Part shown: piece by piece, positions 32,600 to 35,442 of the stretch | Layout of the letters: every line of letters begins with the position of its first letter | Position numbering within the stretch: the stretch's first letter is position 1 | Source: Chthonomonadaceae bacterium | GTDB taxonomy: Bacteria; Armatimonadota; Chthonomonadetes; Chthonomonadales; Chthonomonadaceae | Assembly (NCBI GenBank): GCA_025054835.1 | Contig: JANWZQ010000097.1 | Coordinates: 1 to 35,442, forward strand | Length of the DNA: 35,442 bases | Direction of reading: 5' to 3' | The notes under the pieces: generated by a model | Told to the model about the DNA's origin: nothing | The model's input: only the letters and a program-made list of their open reading frames with translations | The model's database searches: none | Position numbers and translations under genes: made by a program

Positions 32600-33270
32600 G
32601 AGAGCTGCCAGAGGGGTGGTGTACGGTCCTGGCAGAGGAACTCCACAAACCCTACTTCAGGGACCTTGTGGCGTTCCTGCAGGCCGAGCGGCAGCAGCAC
32701 ACTGTCTACCCGCCAGAGAATGAAGTGTTCGCTGCGCTGGAGGTCACTCCCTATGCGCGTGTCGCTGCAGTGATCCTGGGGCAGGACCCCTACCATGGCC
32801 CCGGTCAGGCACACGGGCTGAGCTTTTCTGTGCGACCCGGCGTCAGGCCCCCACCGTCCCTGAAAAACATTCTGAAGGAGCTTCATGCCGACCTGGGAGT
32901 GCCCGTTCCGGAGCATGGCTGCCTGACACGCTGGGCAGAACAGGGAGTGTTACTCCTGAACACCGTGCTCACTGTGCGGGCTGGCGAGCCGCTGTCACAC
33001 CGGGGCAGAGGATGGGAGACATTCACCGATGCGATTATCTGGCAGTTGAACGCACGGCCGGATCCGGTAGTGTTTGTGCTCTGGGGCGCCCCAGCCCAGC
33101 AGAAGACCCGGATCATTGATGCCACGCGCCATCCCGTGATTACCGCGCCGCATCCCTCTCCGTTGTCCGCACGAAGCGGGTTCTTCGGGAGCCGTCCCTT
33201 CTCCAGGGTGAACACAGCCCTGCGTGCGCTGGGCCGAGCTGAGATCGACTGGCGCCTTCCACCGGTATGA
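32596..33270 (+). CDS. ung: Uracil-DNA glycosylase, family 1
   Basis: A 224-residue DNA repair enzyme that removes uracil from DNA. The water-activating motif GQDPYHG is at residues 62-68 (D64), and the leucine-loop motif HPSPLSARSGFFGSRPFS starts at H186. FVLWGAPAQQK also fits the family. Length is normal. The start at 32596 overlaps the nadB stop. Its 3' end faces the metallophosphoesterase gene across 29 bases, where a small GGCT-TCG-AGCC hairpin is present but no T-run. Confidence 0.96.
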   Translation: MRELPEGWCTVLAEELHKPYFRDLVAFLQAERQQHTVYPPENEVFAALEVTPYARVAAVILGQDPYHGPGQAHGLSFSVRPGVRPPPSLKNILKELHADLGVPVPEHGCLTRWAEQGVLLLNTVLTVRAGEPLSHRGRGWETFTDAIIWQLNARPDPVVFVLWGAPAQQKTRIIDATRHPVITAPHPSPLSARSGFFGSRPFSRVNTALRALGRAEIDWRLPPV

Positions 33271-33299
33271 GCAGTGCGCGGAAGGGGCTTCGAGCCAGC

Positions 33300-34061
33300 T
33301 CAGGAACGCATGTACGGGATCTGATAGAACTGTGGTCGGGGTAACTGGCTGGCTGGCAACCCGGGCGTGAGGGCAGCCAGCGTTAACGGGCCACCGAAAA
33401 CGGCCCCGGTGTCAATGCCAATCTTGTTGTGTTGCACCAGCGGTTGCCCGTTGAGCTGTGGTGTGTGCCCGAATACCACAATGCGCCCGTCGTAACGCTC
33501 CTGACTGGACAGAAACGGTTCGCGAATCCAGAGCCGTGGTTCCATCCCCCACGTCGCCCCTTCCCAGGACTGTCCCGGGGGGAGCAGGCCCGCATGCACG
33601 AAGTGATAGTGCGGCGTTAGAAACTCCAGTTGCGTGGCGCGCAGAAACTCCCAGTGACTGTGCGGGATCCATTCCCACCATCGGGCTATTGCATCTTCTA
33701 CCGAACCCGGAGCTATTCCGGCCATGTAAGACTCCAGCGTCTCGATGCCTCCATTCTGCAGCCAGAGAAGCGTTTCTGGAGAGAGTTCCTGCATAGCGTT
33801 CGACGGCACGACGGTTGTGGCGCTGTCACGCGCGTCCAGCATCAATTGCTCGTGATTACCCCGGAGGAAGGTGACGTTGTCGAAACGACTTCGGAATTCC
33901 AGCAGAAGGTCCAGCACTCTGCAGACATTCTCGCCCCGATCCACATAGTCGCCAAGGAATACGACGTTGTCTTCCGCACGGAGCGGCATGTCCTGCAACA
34001 GGTCAAGAAGCGCTTGCAGCATTGTCGCCTGACCATGTATGTCACCGATGGCGTAGAGCAT
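33300..34061 (-). CDS. Metallophosphoesterase, Ser/Thr-phosphatase (PrpE/ApaH) type
   Basis: A 253-residue cytoplasmic phosphoesterase with a two-metal site: GDIHG at 6-10 (D7, H9), GDYVDRG at 37-43 (D38) and GNHE at 68-71. HTPQ near residue 195 and a later H in the C-terminal third complete the set. Members dephosphorylate phosphoproteins or hydrolyse dinucleoside tetraphosphates; the substrate cannot be read from sequence. It starts 15 bases after panD with no Shine-Dalgarno site, so it may depend on coupling to panD translation. The ATG at 34061 gives a start right at the first motif. Confidence 0.9.
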   Translation of the reverse strand: MLYAIGDIHGQATMLQALLDLLQDMPLRAEDNVVFLGDYVDRGENVCRVLDLLLEFRSRFDNVTFLRGNHEQLMLDARDSATTVVPSNAMQELSPETLLWLQNGGIETLESYMAGIAPGSVEDAIARWWEWIPHSHWEFLRATQLEFLTPHYHFVHAGLLPPGQSWEGATWGMEPRLWIREPFLSSQERYDGRIVVFGHTPQLNGQPLVQHNKIGIDTGAVFGGPLTLAALTPGLPASQLPRPQFYQIPYMRS

Positions 34062-34076
34062 GGGGCGAGGTCAGGG

Positions 34077-34424
34077 CTACAGGTCGCGCACGTAACGGTT
34101 CCGTTCGTCAACCAGGATGACTTTCGGAGTGACCGGTTCGTCGGTCAGGCAGAACGCCGCAATAATGAGCCTGTGTCCTTTCTGCACGCGATGGGCCGCC
34201 GCACCGTTGACCACGATCTGCCCGGACCCCGGTTCCGCTTCCAGCACGTAGGTCTCGAAGCGCTCCCCGTTCTCCACGTCCCAGACGTGTACCAGTTCAT
34301 ACGGTTGCAGGCCCGCACGTTCCATCAGGTCCCGGTCGATGGTAATGCTGCCAATATAGTTCACGTCCGCCCCGGTAACGGTCGCGTGATGAATTTTGCT
34401 TTTCAGCAGGTTGAGCAATCGCAT
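34077..34424 (-). CDS. panD: Aspartate 1-decarboxylase precursor
   Basis: A 115-residue pyruvoyl enzyme that makes beta-alanine for pantothenate and CoA. The self-cleavage site is G25-S26 in NYIGSITID, from which S26 becomes the pyruvoyl group. The family blocks SKIHHATVTGADVNYIGSI, NGERFETYVLEAEPGSGQIVVNGAAAH and GHRLIIAAF are present. Length is normal. A TACAAT -10 box lies six bases before the ATG, so the message may be leaderless. The metallophosphoesterase follows closely in the same direction. The other pantothenate genes are not in the window. Confidence 0.97.
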   Translation of the reverse strand: MRLLNLLKSKIHHATVTGADVNYIGSITIDRDLMERAGLQPYELVHVWDVENGERFETYVLEAEPGSGQIVVNGAAAHRVQKGHRLIIAAFCLTDEPVTPKVILVDERNRYVRDL

Positions 34425-34430
34425 GCCTGT

Positions 34431-34436
34431 ATTGTA
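34431..34436 (-). promoter_or_regulatory. Candidate extended -10 promoter of panD, near the start codon
   Basis: TGGTACAAT on the minus strand (TG at about 34439-34438, TACAAT at 34436-34431) ends six bases before the panD ATG. It has no clear -35 box, but the TGn element can replace one. Transcription would begin at about the start codon. Confidence 0.5.
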
Positions 34437-34524
34437 CCAGACCGCTCCTCGTCTGCGATACCCTGATCTGCGACAGCAGCAGGGCTCCGGTGATCTTCAG
34501 ATGCTCCATGGAAGATCGATCCGG

Positions 34525-34557
34525 CACCCGACCACTCCGTTGCAGAGTGGTCGGGTG
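34525..34557 (-). terminator. Perfect 13-bp stem-loop after the calcineurin-like gene
   Basis: CACCCGACCACTC (34525-34537) pairs with GAGTGGTCGGGTG (34545-34557) across a seven-base loop, 27 bases after the stop of the minus-strand phosphoesterase. The T-rich flank ATTTT is on the plus side; on the minus strand A-rich DNA comes before the stem. Confidence 0.65.
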
Positions 34558-34584
34558 ATTTTCCGTGATGTGGCCATGCACCAC

Positions 34585-35442
34585 TCATCGGATCCGGATC
34601 ACGCGGCAGTCCTGATAGGTCTTGCCGAACATGTCGGTGGTGCGCACATGGATCACGTGGGTGCCTGCCGGGGCGTTGGGCGGGAGCGTTGCCTGCCAGA
34701 TGTGCGGGGACTTGATAATTTCGGGCAGCTTCCTGCCGGGCGGGGGAGTGTCCGAGCGTTCCATCTCCTTCAACCGGGCGTAGTCCGGGTCCTCGATATC
34801 CACGCGCTGCATGGGGATCCAGTTGCCCTTCTCCCCGAGGCGCATTTCGACTTTCGAGCGTTCCGACCCGGCAAACACGTTGACCAGCACCGGTGTCTGC
34901 CCGCTCTCCGCAGAAGTGATGCTCTCCGGGGCATAGATGTTCATCTGATGCGAGGCCGGGCGTCGCGCCGGGCAGAACTCGATGGTGTACCGGTTCCCGC
35001 TGAAGGTGACGATAGAGTAGCCGTTGGGCGCGCCGTCTCGCATGGTAGTGTGCGGAATTCCACGCTCGTCGGGGGCACCCGTCCACCAGCTGCCGCAGAC
35101 GGTCACGCTGTTAAAGTGATGATGCGGCTTGCGGCCCCGCCATCCCTGCTCAGGGCCGAGGAATAGGTGACGCTGGATGTGAGTATGCGCTGAAATCGAG
35201 AGCGTGTGGGGCCTGTCTTCGAGCAGGCGGAAGAGCTCTTCGCGCTCTTCGATCTCGAGGATGGGGATGTGCATCAGCAGGACTACCAGCTGGTTGCGGG
35301 GCACATGCGCCAGATCCTGCCGGATGAACTCCAGCTGGTCCCGGCCCAGACCACCCCGATAGGAACCGGGTCTGCTTGCAGTCGCGCCGGTCCAGATGAC
35401 ATCGTCCAGCACCAGAAAATGCACCGGTCCGTAGTCGAACGC
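34585..35442 (-). CDS. Calcineurin-like phosphoesterase, C-terminal part (5' end outside window)
   Basis: The last 285 residues of a larger phosphoesterase. The frame is open to the window edge and reads AFDYGPVHFLVLDDVIW, the internal strand of the family, so the gene begins beyond 35442. The visible metal ligands are in VVLLMHIPI and LSISAHTHIQRH (the GHTH-like motif). The remaining half, from about FNSVTVCGSWWTG, matches the C-terminal calcineurin-associated domains (MetallophosC/N type) usually found on exported enzymes of Bacteroidetes and Planctomycetes. The N-terminal signal and first motifs cannot be seen. Terminator-like stem at 34525-34557 follows. Confidence 0.88.
   Translation of the reverse strand, partial: AFDYGPVHFLVLDDVIWTGATASRPGSYRGGLGRDQLEFIRQDLAHVPRNQLVVLLMHIPILEIEEREELFRLLEDRPHTLSISAHTHIQRHLFLGPEQGWRGRKPHHHFNSVTVCGSWWTGAPDERGIPHTTMRDGAPNGYSIVTFSGNRYTIEFCPARRPASHQMNIYAPESITSAESGQTPVLVNVFAGSERSKVEMRLGEKGNWIPMQRVDIEDPDYARLKEMERSDTPPPGRKLPEIIKSPHIWQATLPPNAPAGTHVIHVRTTDMFGKTYQDCRVIRIR

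Overview
The window looks like a chromosomal segment of a bacterium from the Armatimonadota or a close relative. The main evidence is two pseudopilin-like proteins whose N-termini run into the signature [10 protein letters not shown], plus a GntR-headed LacI-type regulator, tandem DUF1080 domains and a CRTAC/UnbV lipoprotein, a mix that is common in that phylum. This placement is an inference from protein style; no rRNA is present. The DNA is GC-rich throughout and densely coding. I recognise no tRNA, rRNA, IS element, prophage or CRISPR array.

Layout. Bases 1-629 hold the 3' end of a Mn/Zn ABC transporter permease that carries an extra C-terminal winged-helix-like tail. A pseudopilin follows (676-1488). 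Next comes a CHASE4-GGDEF-EAL cyclic-di-GMP protein whose EAL domain is cut by a single in-frame TAA at 3574-3576. Facing it on the minus strand is a cassette read from 9749 down to 4136: GntR/LacI regulator, 91-residue one-helix protein, pseudopilin, proline-rich TPR protein and UnbV/VCBS lipoprotein. A fused E1 alpha-beta 2-oxoacid dehydrogenase lies at 11998-10016 (minus).

The plus-strand block 12278-18117 holds a DUF3298 exported protein coupled to an ATP-grasp-like protein. Behind a likely internal promoter it continues with a tightly packed set: thioesterase, half-size EamA transporter, PaaK-type CoA ligase and GlcD-type FAD oxidase. The tgt gene and an HD-domain phosphohydrolase form a minus-strand pair (20195-18220). 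A zinc-ribbon membrane protein, a large exported metalloprotease with a clear rho-independent terminator, and a two-domain DUF1080 protein run on the plus strand to 26064. There they meet a MacB-type permease end to end inside an 18-bp palindrome that contains both stop codons.

Bases 27601-33270 form a likely operon: VKOR-DsbA fusion, exported carboxypeptidase-regulatory-like protein, hemC, nadB and ung. The right end (minus strand) has panD, a Ser/Thr-phosphatase-like metallophosphoesterase and the 3' part of a calcineurin-like phosphoesterase that leaves the window.

Most genes are standard metabolism. The parts that deserve attention are the interrupted diguanylate cyclase/phosphodiesterase, the regulator-pseudopilin-TPR-UnbV cassette, the CoA ligase/thioesterase/GlcD cluster, and candidate leaderless promoters in front of the VKOR-DsbA gene and panD.
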